From Lagopus muta (Eukaryota; Chordata; Aves; Galliformes; Phasianidae), in NCBI RefSeq assembly GCF_023343835.1, contig NC_064437.1:4168001-4232000 (forward strand): a DNA stretch of 64,000 nt, written 5' to 3'. This document shows, piece after piece, positions 52,905 through 63,749 of the stretch (positions are counted from its first letter, which is position 1; every line of letters starts with the position of its first letter). The notes beneath the pieces were generated by a model. The model had not been told where the DNA came from. It made no database searches and saw nothing but the letters and a program-made list of their open reading frames with translations. A program made the position numbers and the translations under genes.

Positions 52905-53094
52905 CAACAGTTCAGGCTGCTCAGAGAGGATGTGGATGCTCCATCCCTGGAGGTGTTGAAGGCCAGGTTGGATGGGATCCTCTGCAACCTGGTCTGGGAC
53001 CAACCTGGAGGTTGATGGCTCTGCCTGTGGAAGGAGGGTTGGAACTTGACAAAATTTGGGGCTCATTTCAACCCAAGCCATTCTATGATTCTAT
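52905..53094 (+). mobile_element. CR1 LINE fragment, + orientation
   Basis: GGCTGCTCAGAGAGGATGTG, TCCATCCCTGGAGGTGTTGA, TTCAACCCAAGCCATTCTAT and GATTCTATGC mark a CR1 3' region, internally diverged. Confidence 0.9.
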
Positions 53095-53789
53095 GCTTCA
53101 ACACCTTCTGCTGAAAGCTATCGTGGGGACCAAAAATTGGTTAGATCTAGACATGGAAAAAAATACATGCCTTTTTTTTTTCTTCTCCTTTCAGATGGAT
53201 GCTGAGCACTTTCAAGTGGGTTATTTAGAAGGTTTGTGACCAGAAATCAAACCAGGCTGAAAAAAAATGTAGATCTACCTGTTTACATCATAAACCACGA
53301 ACACATTTGCATCCTGCAACAAACACCTGGGCAACATCCAGTGGAGACATTCCCAACGTGTTAACTACTGCCAGGTAACTGGTAAACAGTTCAGGGCTGC
53401 AGTCTGGAGTGGAGACCTTTCCTCTGAGGCTGCTGCTTATAACGGGGCTTTCATTGAGATCCTGACCCCGAAGCGTCAGTAAAACATGGCACATTCTTGA
53501 CTTTCAAACAAACTGCTGGGAGGTGGCCAGCGTGGAGCACAGAGCTGGGTTTTAGAGGGGCTGGAGCTGCACAGTGATGTGCCACCCCTTTCATTAGCTG
53601 TTGCTGACTGTGAAAATGCCTTCCTGGATAGGAATTGCACATAAAGGTGAATTATACAGGCAGCTCTTTAAGGCTCTGCTAATAAACACATGAAAGGAAC
53701 GGAGGGAAATATGTGAAAATGCTGTTACACTGAACTCCCTTTACATGCCACCAGCTGGGGGGGGAGTGAGTATTATTCAGGACTGAGCT

Positions 53790-54080
53790 CTCGTCGTAAT
53801 TAACGCGTGTATTCCGTAATTAAGCGCTGCTTTAATTTCGCCGCGCAGGATGGCTCGGGTTGATCCCTGAACACGGCTCTGGGTGCTATGGGATGGCTGT
53901 GCTGATGTCTATAGGGCAGATGCCGTCGGAGGTCAGCAGATGGTGCTGTTCGTCTCCTTTTTGAGGACGAGAAACCCGCAGCCTCAGAGAGATGCTGGTC
54001 CAGGGGCTCCTCATCCCAAATCGGGTTCCTGTGGTCTTTGCCACACCTTCGAGTGAAATAACCCGGCGTCCTTTCCTCCA
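53790..54080. promoter_or_regulatory. CpG-dense patch with paired TAATTA motifs (candidate regulatory element)
   Basis: Nine CpG dinucleotides fall within about 65 bases at 53791-53850, together with TAATTAACGCG and CCGTAATTAAGCGC, in a region where CpG is otherwise scarce. CpG content stays raised to about 54070. There is no CR1 signature. Function is inferred only; a distal enhancer or a small orphan promoter is possible. Confidence 0.4.
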
Positions 54081-54481
54081 CTTTGTGCATTTTTGAATGA
54101 GTTTTTGAGGCTTTTTTTTTTTTCCTTTTCCTTCTAACCGTGTCTTTTGTATTTATTTCTTTGAACAGCGCTGGAATCCTGTAATCACAGCACATCAAGA
54201 TGATGGGAACTCAATTAAATTAAGGAGAAACACCAAGATTGTGAAACTTGGCGGCAGGACAAGAGCTGGTTGCAACACAGGCTGGACTTTAGGTTGGTTG
54301 GCAAATCAAATGCATCTGACGCTGGTGATTGGGATGCCAGGAACTGTTCCCTGACCGCTGATCTACCCTGTGGGTCAGCAGGACACGTTTTTGAGGGCTG
54401 ACCCTCCTGGCCTGCACAAATCTGCATGCCCAATTTCCCGAATGGCAGAAAATCCTACATTAAGATGACATTTATCAGCTA

Positions 54482-54610
54482 ATTTTTTAGAAGAAATTCA
54501 CTGGGTACTTATGAGGCTTAGGCTTACAGTATCATAGAATCGTTAAGGTTGGAAAAGACCACCAAGACCAGCAAGAGCCATCCCCACTATGCCCACCAAG
54601 AATGCCCACC
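54482..54610 (-). mobile_element. CR1 3' fragment, - orientation, with shared 3' flank
   Basis: From 54531: ATCATAGAATCGTTAAGGTT, GGAAAAGACCACCAAGACC, CCCCACTATGCCCACC, an antisense CR1 end. The 50 bases on its 3' side (plus-strand 54482-54530) match those at 50728-50775. Confidence 0.85.
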
Positions 54611-56395
54611 AGACTCTGCCCATGCAGAATTAGGCTCCTTATGGATCCCTCTTCTATCTATGTAGCTCCCTTACTGCAGGGACAGACCCAAGCCCAACCT
54701 TGGCAAACATTTCCTACCAGGGCAGCCACCATTGTGCAGGTTGGATGATGAGGCACCAGTGGGTGCAAGGAAACCCTAAAAGCCACAAAGGCCAGGGTTG
54801 GCAATGCCCCACATCCCTCCGTGCTGCTCAACCCCTCTGCTGATGTTCTGCAGGAGAGCAGCAGCTGATGGTGCTAAAAATACCCCTGGGCAGGGTAGCA
54901 TTGGTTCAGCTCTGGGCTTCCCAGAAGAGTGCTGGTATTTCAGCCTTGTGACTCCAGCTCTGGCCACCTGATGGGCAGCACGCAACTTTGCTCTGATTTC
55001 CCCATTTGGTAGGGAACAATCTCAGTAATGGATGGATATGTCAGCAAACAGCATAGTTTGTTTTCTTATTTTAGGTCTCCCATAGACATAGATATGAATG
55101 ACTCTGAAATATAGGCAGCACCTGGTCCTTCCCTGCTGTCACATTGTCCCCTTGATGGAAAAGCAAAGGAGTTTCCTATATAAAACCCCTCTGTAGATGT
55201 GAGGAGGCAGCAGTAAACATGCAACCATCCAGGTGCCAAACATCCAGCCACTCTGCAACTTCACTTTGCCCATTGCACCTGGGGCAAGATGAGAGGAATT
55301 CCCCAAATCTGCCAGCACAGTCCCCAAAATACCCCAGGCACCAGCTGAGAGCACCAGCTGTCACTGGAGTTTCTGTTCCCAAACCAGGTCCTGCTGGCAC
55401 ATCCCTCCGACACATTCTACAGAAGAAAAAAATAAAACCAGGAACTTTTTGACTTCTTCATTTTTATTTTTTTTTCTTTCAGAAGCGTGACCTTTTGACC
55501 TGAATCATGACAAGTGATTATGAGGAAGAGCTGCTCTCACTTCTAAATTATTGCCACGCAATGAGCAGATTTCTACGGGGTGGCTGAAGTCATGTCCTGA
55601 GATACGAGGGATACAAGCATCCCATTCCTGCTCTACTTTGTACTACAAGACTGGTCTTAGCGAAGCTTATTCTCTTAAAATGTCCTGACTGGCTGAATAA
55701 AACACAATTTCTGTTCTAATATTGTTGGGTTGTGAAACATTGCAATAGAGGCACAAATGTGAGCAAGAACAAGTTTTACTGCAGACGCTTTATCTTCTAA
55801 TAGATTGTCCCAGTGCTGCATTCCTCATTCCCTGGCAGTTTGGTCCAGCTCAGATTGGAAGATGGTGAAGATCTTGGGAGATCTCCAATAACGTAGGGCA
55901 AAATGCACTGATAACAGAAATGCAATGGCTTTGGTTGATCTGTAGAAGGAAAAAAAAAAGAAACGGTCCACAGTGAGAATGCAGAATAAGATTGAGAGGA
56001 AAAGCTGAGCCCTAAAAGGGAGGCTGGTGCGTGGTGTATTCAATAATTGCATTTATGAATAAACAATTAAGTATTACCAATGAATCTCTTGCATTTTATT
56101 GACCCAGGCACAGAAGCTGCTTTTTGGCACAGATGACTTGCTCAGTTCACGCTTGACAATGGGGAATTGTAGTGGCTGTTCCCTTAAGAAATCATCCAAG
56201 ATTGGGACTTATTTGTGCACCATTGCTTGCATCAATTAACAGCACAATCTTTTTGTTATGAAAACACAAACATTAGTAGCCTAAGGAGCCTTGTAAATGC
56301 AAATATAAAACTTTAATTTCAGTAACTCCCACTTTCCCTTCAAGTACAATAAAGGCTCCTTTTTTTTTCATTTACTGTTACAACGACAGGTCTTT

Positions 56396-56438
56396 ATAAT
56401 AATAATAATAACAATTATTATTATTATTATTATTATTC
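56396..56438. repeat. Inverted trinucleotide microsatellite (TAA then TTA)
   Basis: A TAA run of about five units is followed after ACA by an ATT run of about eight units. The two halves are complementary and could form a hairpin. Confidence 0.9.
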
Positions 56439-57404
56439 CTCTTTCTCTTCACTTTAAAATTGAGTTTAACCCAAGGGATTTCAATAGGGATCGTTTTCCA
56501 TCAGCAGATCTGGGGTGGCTGCAGCCAGTGCTAGGAGCTCTGAGCTCCTTGGGGCAGGTTGGTGCTGACCATGGGGAGGGGAGCAGGGCTGGGCATTGGG
56601 GCCAACCCTGAGCAGGGCATAATTCCCACGTGAGGATTCTTTCCATTCGCTCCAGGCAGCTGGAGAGCCTAAATTTGGCACCCATGTTTCTGCTGCAGGA
56701 ATGAGAAGGAGAGAGAGACCTTGAGACATGCCCTTGGCCAGGGCCACATTTTGGTGATCATTGCCACAGGGAATGATTTGGGGTGAAAACTGATGGTTTT
56801 ACTGTGAGGTGGCACGAAAGAGAGAGCTGCCTTCTCGAGAGCAATGTGGGAGATGGCACCTGATGGCACCGTGATGAAAGAATTGGACAAAAACCCAAGG
56901 TCTGCTTTGCCCTTTCTATTTTACACCGCACATATACAAGTAAAATATTAAAACAGCCTCTTTGCTTTCTTCCTCCCATGTTGGCCCAAATGTGCCCGGG
57001 AATGTGTCTAAACAGATTCCTGGAAAACCTGCCCTCAGCAAGGTTCAGCTTGCAGCTCCTCAGGTTCCCCAGCATGCAAAGGGGAACTATGTGGCAAAAG
57101 GAGAAGAAAAGAGGTCAGATGCTGACCTGAACCTTGGGTACCCACAGGCTTTACCAACTGTCTCTGCATCCCTGCTTGGAGCTGGCAAAATGGCCAACCC
57201 ACCTCCAGCTGAGGTTCATGGAAAACACATTGTTAGCATCTTTGGCAATTTCTAATTAGACTAAAAGGGCAATTAGCCAAGGTATCATCCCTCACCTTGC
57301 TTCTAGCATTCTCATTACCCTTGTTTCACAAAGGTAGTGCTGCTGCTGCAGGGGGACGAGGCTGCTATAACTCAGTGGTGGTACTCAGCCTTCACCAAAC
57401 CATC

Positions 57405-57464
57405 CAGTGATGGTTGGATTAATCTTTAGCAGCCTTTTTCCAACCTTAATGATTCCATGATCCT
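57405..57464 (+). mobile_element. Short CR1 tail, + orientation
   Basis: AGTGATGGTTGGATTAATCT and CTTTTTCCAACCTTAATGAT, then TCCATGATC are a CR1 3' end. Confidence 0.78.
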
Positions 57465-57910
57465 TCAGCCCCAACAGGCCTTGTGATGGGCATTGGGGTC
57501 CCTGGTGCTTCATCCCCTGCAAAAGGATCTCAGCACACGGAGCAGAGCTGAAGGACAGGGGGAAAGCAAGAAAAAGAAGGAAAAAAAAGTTATTTGCCAC
57601 CACTTTGCGCCATAATCACCTTTTGAGTCCTCCCTTGCAGAGCTGGTTGTTTTTCCTTCCCCCTCTCCCTCCTATTGCGCTTTTCCGCTCCACAGACGCT
57701 AGAGGCTCCCTCCTTCCTTCGGCTCCGCGAAAAACTTTTAGTTCCCGACTCTCTCTCTCTCCTTCTTTTATTTTTTTAAAAACTTCCCTCAGGAAAAAAA
57801 TGTGGACTTAATTATCTATGTAAAATGTCAGATGTAGGGAAGCAGGAAAGGGGCCGTGCTTACTTGGATATCCCATCCGAGGCGAAGTGACTGGGTTTTG
57901 TTGGGTTGGG

Positions 57911-57934
57911 TTTTTTTTTTTTCCCCATTTTTTT

Positions 57935-57966
<32 letters not shown>
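57911..57966 (+). repeat. Poly(T) tracts upstream of PLPP3
   Basis: T12, then shorter T runs, then T30 at 57937-57966. These lie about 650 bases upstream of the PLPP3 start codon and precede the first CpG-rich block. Confidence 0.95.
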
Positions 57967-57969
<3 letters not shown>

Positions 57970-58297
57970 AAGGGGTGGAAAGGACTTCGCGAAATAAAAG
58001 TGCAGCACCAAAGCCAGTGGTTCCCAGAGCGGCCGGGGCGGGCGCGGCGGGAGCCCCCAACGCAGCGCAGCGCAGCGCAGTGCGGAGCCCACCTGCCCCC
58101 GGCAGCGCGCAGCGCTCCGCACCTTTTACCTCCGCGTAACCCATCCGCGCTCCTCTCTATTTTTATCCCTCCCCTCGACTTTTCCTCCAGGACTTTTTCC
58201 ACCGCCTTGGGACACCCGCAAAATCTCCCCCTTCCCCTCCCCGCTCCTGGTTGTTGTTTTCTTTTTTATTTGCTGTTGTTGGTTTGGTTTTGGTTGT

Positions 58298-58402
58298 GTT
58301 TTTTTTTTGTGTGTTTTTTTTTTTTTTTTTTTTGGTGATTTTCTACTCATTTTGGTTTTGTTTTGCTACTTTTTTTTTTTTTTCAAGCTTTTTTTTTTTT
58401 TC

Positions 58403-58436
<34 letters not shown>
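58298..58436 (+). repeat. Long pyrimidine/T-rich tract in PLPP3 5' region
   Basis: Around 140 bases dominated by T with several pure runs, the longest T30 at 58407-58436, ending about 170 bases before the PLPP3 ATG. It lies between two CpG-rich blocks. Confidence 0.92.
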
Positions 58437-58607
58437 CTTCTTCCCTCCCGCGGTGTCGGTGTTGGGAAGACCCCGCCCGCGTTTCTCCTCCCGTGCCCCA
58501 GCGGAGAGGCCGGGAGAGCGGGCAGCACCTCCCCGGCTCACCGCGTGCGGGCTCGGCTCGGCGCGGCCCGGCACAGCACGGCACGGCTCGGGCGTTCGCC
58601 CCCGATA

Positions 58608-58746
58608 ATGCAGAGCTACAAGTACGACAAGGCGATCGCGCCGGAGAGCAAGAATGGGGGCAGCCCGGCGCTGAACAACAACCCGGCCAAGGGCAGCAGC
58701 AAGAAAGTCCTGCTCATCTGCCTCGACTTCCTCTGCCTCGTCATGG
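58608..58746 (+). CDS. PLPP3: PLPP3 exon 1 (phospholipid phosphatase 3), 5' coding part
   Basis: PLPP3 (LPP3/PPAP2B) is a six-pass membrane ecto-phosphatase that dephosphorylates lysophosphatidate, sphingosine-1-phosphate and related lipids, and matters for vascular development. The exon reads MQSYKYDKAIAPESKNGGSP, then ALNNNPAKGSSKKVLLICLD and FLCLVM, plus one base before a GTGAGC donor at 58747. This is the N-terminal cytoplasmic segment and the start of the first membrane helix. It matches human LPP3 (MQNYKYDKAI..., ...LLICLD...) over all 46 codons with few substitutions. The catalytic phosphatase motifs lie in later exons outside the window. Start: A at -3, and the family N-terminus begins here. 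PLPP1 and PLPP2 lack this N-terminal extension. Confidence 0.95.
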
Positions 58747-59797
58747 GTGAGCTGCCGCGGAGCTGCTCCGTGCCCCTTCTCCCTTCTTTCCTTTCCTCTC
58801 CCCGGGTTTCTCGCTTCGGGTCCCGCTGGGGAGAGCCAGACCGCTCCGCTCAGCGAACAAAAGGGGCGCGGAGGGGATCCGAGGACCCTCCCTGCTGGGA
58901 GCAGCCCCCCGCCTCACTGCTTAACGCAAACAACCCACGGCACAACGCTACTTTTTTTCACCTCTTTCTTTCTTTCTTTTTTTTTTTTTTTTTTTTCCTT
59001 TCTGTTTCTCTTTGTATCGTTCTCTTCGTTACTTTTAGTTACTTATCTCTTCCCCCCTCCCCGCCGCTGTTCTCCTCTCGTGCAAAGTAAAGGACGGCTT
59101 TGTGGGGGGGTGGGAGGCACAGCCATACGGGCTCGGGGCGCCCCAGGAGCGGCCCCCAGCCCGCGGCTCAGCGCTGCAGCTCCAGGTGGAGGCAGTGCGC
59201 TGCGCTCCGCGTTGGGGAAACAGGGGAACTTTTCCCCTCTCAGCTCCGTCTCCGTGCTGTAGCAGCGGGTCCGGCTTTCCTCGCGCGGTGTCGGTTTAAA
59301 GGCTTTGCTTTGAAGCGCTTGCGGGCATCCCCTGATCACAACGGTGGAGTTTCGCTTGCCAGCCCCCTTGGCTTTTAGAAGTGGCACGGCGTGCACGGGA
59401 ACTGCCAGCAGGCCGTCTCCAAGAGGTATTTTGCACGCCAAAACATCCACCGTTGGACGCTGGCTGCAATGCTGAATGTTTAATTGACAGATGCAGGCAG
59501 GGGAAATCAACCGGCTTCCAACAAAGAGATTAATAGCATGGCAGCACGTGAGTTTAATGCTCCAGACGCCACAGTCTTTAAAACAATTGTTTCTGCTTAG
59601 AGGCCGTTTTTTAAGGACTGTCAGTCTGATTTAATCTTTATGTAGTTTATTGATCATCTGGTGTGTATTACGAGGCACTAATATATGAAGAAGAGACGCA
59701 TGGTTTTCTCTTCATATTCCCACAAGGATAGAGGCCAGCACAGAGAGCTTCATCATTGTCTATCTGGAAAAAAAAAATTGAAAATATTTGATATCCC

Positions 59798-60017
59798 ACA
59801 TATTTCTAGGAGGAAGTTCTTCACCCAGAGGGTGGTGAGGCACTGGAACAGGTTGCCCAAGGAGGTTGTGGATGCCCCATGCCTGGAGGCATCCAAGGTC
59901 AGGCTGGATGTGGCTCTGGGCAGCCTTGTCCGGTGATTGGCAACTCTGCATAAAACGGGGGGGGGTTGAAATGAGGTGATCATTGTGGTCCTTTTCAACC
60001 CAGGCCATTCTATGATA
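59798..60017 (+). mobile_element. CR1 LINE fragment with ORF2 C-terminal remnant, + orientation
   Basis: Open frame reads RKFFTQRVVRHWNRLPKEVV then DAPCLEASKVRLDVALG, the CR1 ORF2 C-terminus. The 3' part has GATCATTGTGGTCCTTTTCA, then ACCCAGGCCATTCTATGAT. Confidence 0.95.
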
Positions 60018-63000
60018 CACACGTGAAGCTACTGTAAGGAGAAGCACAGCAAGCTTGACTTACCTCACTTATTGAAACAGAAGGTTGCATTCCTAGTAAA
60101 ACAACTGCTAGGAGTCAGAACCTTAAAACTTTTGTTTACCCAAGTTTTCTTGACTTTAGGCATTCCTGGCACACACAAATGCTATTTAAATGGGTAAAGG
60201 TTTTTTTGTGTTGTGTTTTTTTTCTTTTCCTTCTCCAGACTAAGAGTCTGAAATGAAAAAAGTAATTGCCATGTGTTATTCTACTTGAGATAGTTCTGGT
60301 AAACAGAACTTATCAAGCATTACTGGAAGGTATTGTTAGGGAGTAATGTGATACAGCAAAAGCTGTGATTGTTGCTTTGTTTCACATTACTGCAGGTGGA
60401 AATGAGAGAGTAAACACAAGGGTTGTGTTTTGGGGTGAGGAACATTTGAAAGTAAGAGCAGGAATTCAACAGCTGAAGCCAAGAGTTCAAATCTGGCTAA
60501 TGACACACAGGTGAGGAGCCCTGGTGGGCTGTGATAAGGGTGGTGGTTGTGTGATGGAGAGCCCATGGGCTGTGTTTGAGGATGGGCTGTTCAAATATAC
60601 CCAGCAGCAGACCTGTTGATGGGTATCTTTGCTTGGGTTGCTGTGATATCCAGCTGCCCTGTTTGCAGTGGGCTTGGCTTGCTCTTTGCTCTGCATTTTT
60701 CTCAGGAAAATGAAGAGTTTGCAGTTTTCCAAGTGCTTGGTTCCCATTTTTCTTCCTTCCTGAGCTTGTCACAAAGAAAACGCCTTGGAGGTGAGGGAGG
60801 AAAAAAAAATGCTCTAGCTGAAGCGTGTAAGAGAAAGGTGGATGGATACTTGTTGGTGGGTATTTACATCTTCAGTAAAGCAATAGAGTTCTAGGTGAGA
60901 TGATGAGGAGAAGAATTGGGTGAAATGACCTTAAAGAGGTGGATGTACTTGGCAGAGATCTGCTGGTGCATGTACGCATGGCCAGTGGCCTCCTGTGCAG
61001 TTCAGTTACACCTCTTGAGTGGTTGCCCAAAGACTTTCAGAGTAACAGGGGAAACAGAAGGCTTTTCTCAGTCGAGGGCTGCTTTAGGAAATATTAAAAC
61101 CAGTCATTTGATTTGCAGAGGGCTATGACTCCACTTTGGCTTCTGCTGTAGTTATTCCGCTGTAATTCTGCCCCCCAGATGAGTATTCTGTAGGGAAAAA
61201 TGGAAAGAATGAGCTATGGCAGAAATGCCTTTGAGAAATGACACATGCTTTTTGTGAGGCAGCAGATGCGTACAAACTCTTCTTTGTTTACATACAAATT
61301 TAAACAAATTACCCAGGAGACAATCATCATAAACATCTAAGAAAGTCAGAATAAGTAAAGCAGTGCTATCAGGAGCTTCCTTCAGCTGTAATTTGGTGAG
61401 AGTGTTAGAAAGATCCACTTTGTCTCTGCTCATTAAGTACAGTGGTTATCTTGATAGCAAATTCATGAGGGGAAGATCTGTATCTTTGCTGCTTGGGGAT
61501 CACTGGAGTAGCTGGGGAGCCATGGGCAGGAGCTTGTTGCTTTGGTAGCTGACAGTGGAGTGGGTTGGCTGAAGATCTGCTGATGGAGACCCCACATTTC
61601 CTCTGCATTTCCAGCTCGGGTTGGGCTGGCAGAGAGTTAAGTGTTTCCAAATGCCCCACTCTTAACGAGTGCACTTGGCATGCAAATGTGCCAAGCATCC
61701 ATATTGGCAAATCTCTGCTTCCTGGTGCCATGAACCAGAGATTTCATCACAGATCCGGTGAACCTCCCCGAAAATTTGTGTCAGAGTTCACCTGGGCAAA
61801 AGAGGCATAAAAGGACTGAATGAGCAGGGAGGGAAAATAACTTTCTCCATCTGCTTCCTCCTCTTGGGAGGGCTCTGTTTAGAGAATTAGAGGATGCTTC
61901 CTGAGATTGTTAGGGCTGCAGTAGGGCCTGGTTGTGTGGTAGAGTCATCTTGTCCTGTTCATGGCTCACTGTTCACTTCAGCGCATCTGAAAATGGGGCT
62001 GAATCGGCCCTCTGTAAGCCAGAGGAGTTGAGGAGCAATGGGGGAGGTCTGGGGAGCAGCAGAAGCAAGAGGTGTGATGGGGGACCCCACATTCAGTTGG
62101 CCATTCTCTGCATGGAGAGCTCAACCAGCCATCCTCTTTCTGCACAGGACAAGGGCCAGGTAAGGATATCCTCCTCCCCTGACCCTTTAGGTGTGGGATG
62201 TTTGGAGGCTGTTCCCACGGAAGTAGCATCTGGGGTTAAATGTGCTCTCCTCTTGGACCTGCTGTTTTCACATGAGGCCAACAGTGAGCAGCCACCTGTG
62301 CACTGCTGGTGGCCTGCAAGAGAAGGGTTTCATGCCAGCAGAGGGGAGGGCTGTGTCAGCAAGGCCATAGGGCACGCTGGGGTCCCCAGTAGCTCGTGTT
62401 TTTGCAGCTTGCACAGGTATGACAACTCCCAAAACGTCCTGCCTGTGCAATAAAATAGTGGGATTTCATCTGGCTTGCCCCTCTCCTGTGGAAATCAGGT
62501 CATATGCATGTCTTTAAGGCTGCTGAGATGTAAACTGCAGGTAACTTGCTGTGGGTCTCATTTTCTGTCTTAAATAGTTTTCTCTTTGTTGCCAATCCCA
62601 GTTACTCTGCATAACAAAAGTTCTGCTGCCTTCAGGAGGTTTAGAAGCAGCATATTGATGGGCCTCTTACACCCTCGGTATCTCTTCAGCTTTCACACTC
62701 ATTTGGCATCTCTTCTGTAGTGAGCTTGATGCTACAATGAACTTTGCGTGTAAATATTTACGCTAGCAGGACCTTGAAATGTTTATGTAAGCGGGGATAT
62801 AATCTTGTAATTTGGGATAACAGTTTAGGCTACTCTTAACTCTCCCCTCCTGTGTAGAAAATTGTGTTGTCCAGCTTGCAAGAGCAAATAAAAAGATTTG
62901 GAGCTCTACCTGAGCCCCTGCTATGCCATCACAAAAATCAGTGCAAACAGGCCGGGCTTTGTCATTTAATTGTAAGGAGTGGGAGGAATTAAAGATGAGG

Positions 63001-63730
63001 AATGAGGTTAGAGTTCTTTGGGTGCTGTAAAGCTGAATTTGATGAGCTAAGCAACTTTCCTTTGTTTGGGTTATTTTGTTTTTTTGTTGTTGTTGTTTTG
63101 TTTTTAAGACTGCCCCGCCGTGCAGGGCTCACTGATGTGTAGGTAACATCTCTCCAGACGTGCCTTGGAGAAACTGCTGAATCAACAGTTTCTTATTTTT
63201 CATCCGAGGACACAAAGCTATGAGAGCACTAAACCAGCCAGGCAGTCCCAACGCCTCGGTGTTGCCTTCCATGGGCTGGGGAGGACTGGCCCCACACACC
63301 GCACGCAAGGAGCTGTGTGGGTGGAGAGCCGTCAGTGTGCTTGGAGCATCCTTAGATCAGGTTTGGTTGTTCATGTTTACATATCACTGATGTTAATCCT
63401 GCTAGGATCTCTCTGTGGCAGCGTGCTCCCTGTGAAGCAGCAGGGTTGGCAGCAGCCTTGGAAGCCTTGCTCTGGCAAAGGAAGCCTTGCAGAGGTGGCA
63501 TCTTGGTGAGGGGTTGTGTGGGGGCATCCCACCGTGCCTTGGTTGAGATGCTGAGTGTATGAAAAGATCTTATTCAACCAGCAATCAAAATGGAAGCGTG
63601 ATAGCCATCATCAGTTTTTGCCCCTTTCTTGAGAAACCAAACTAAAAGCCAATGATGGCTGGAAGGAAAGATGCGAAAAATGTTTTCAAAAGTCCCCAAA
63701 AACATGTTGTGTAGGCTTATTAAAGCTGGA

Positions 63731-63749
63731 GGGGGGGGGGGGGGGGGGG
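63731..63749. repeat. G19 homopolymer
   Basis: Nineteen consecutive G between AGCTGGA and AAGCACAG. Likely length-unstable and prone to sequencing error. Confidence 0.95.

Larger units (their letters stand above)
38151..57860. other. Gene-free interval between PRKAA2 and PLPP3
   Basis: About 20 kb between the divergently placed PRKAA2 and PLPP3 starts. No exon with family resemblance and no RNA gene was found. It holds the CR1 copies listed separately, homopolymer and trinucleotide runs, a shared 60-base segment at 50728 and 54482, and a CpG-dense patch at 53790-54080. In human the same interval has no coding gene. It likely carries distal regulatory elements. Confidence 0.7.
57990..59345 (+). 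promoter_or_regulatory. PLPP3: CpG-island promoter region of PLPP3
   Basis: CpG-dense blocks at about 58020-58140, 58440-58760 and 58830-59340 surround exon 1. Within it are four CGCAG-type repeats at 58063-58084. It is interrupted by a 140-base T-rich stretch. No TATA box is evident. The transcription start is not determinable by eye. Confidence 0.75.

Noticed and set aside
58251..59090. 279-codon open frame over the PLPP3 start region
   Set aside because: It reads poly(T) as a phenylalanine run and passes through PLPP3 exon 1 in another frame and over the GTGAGC donor; it is a composition artefact.
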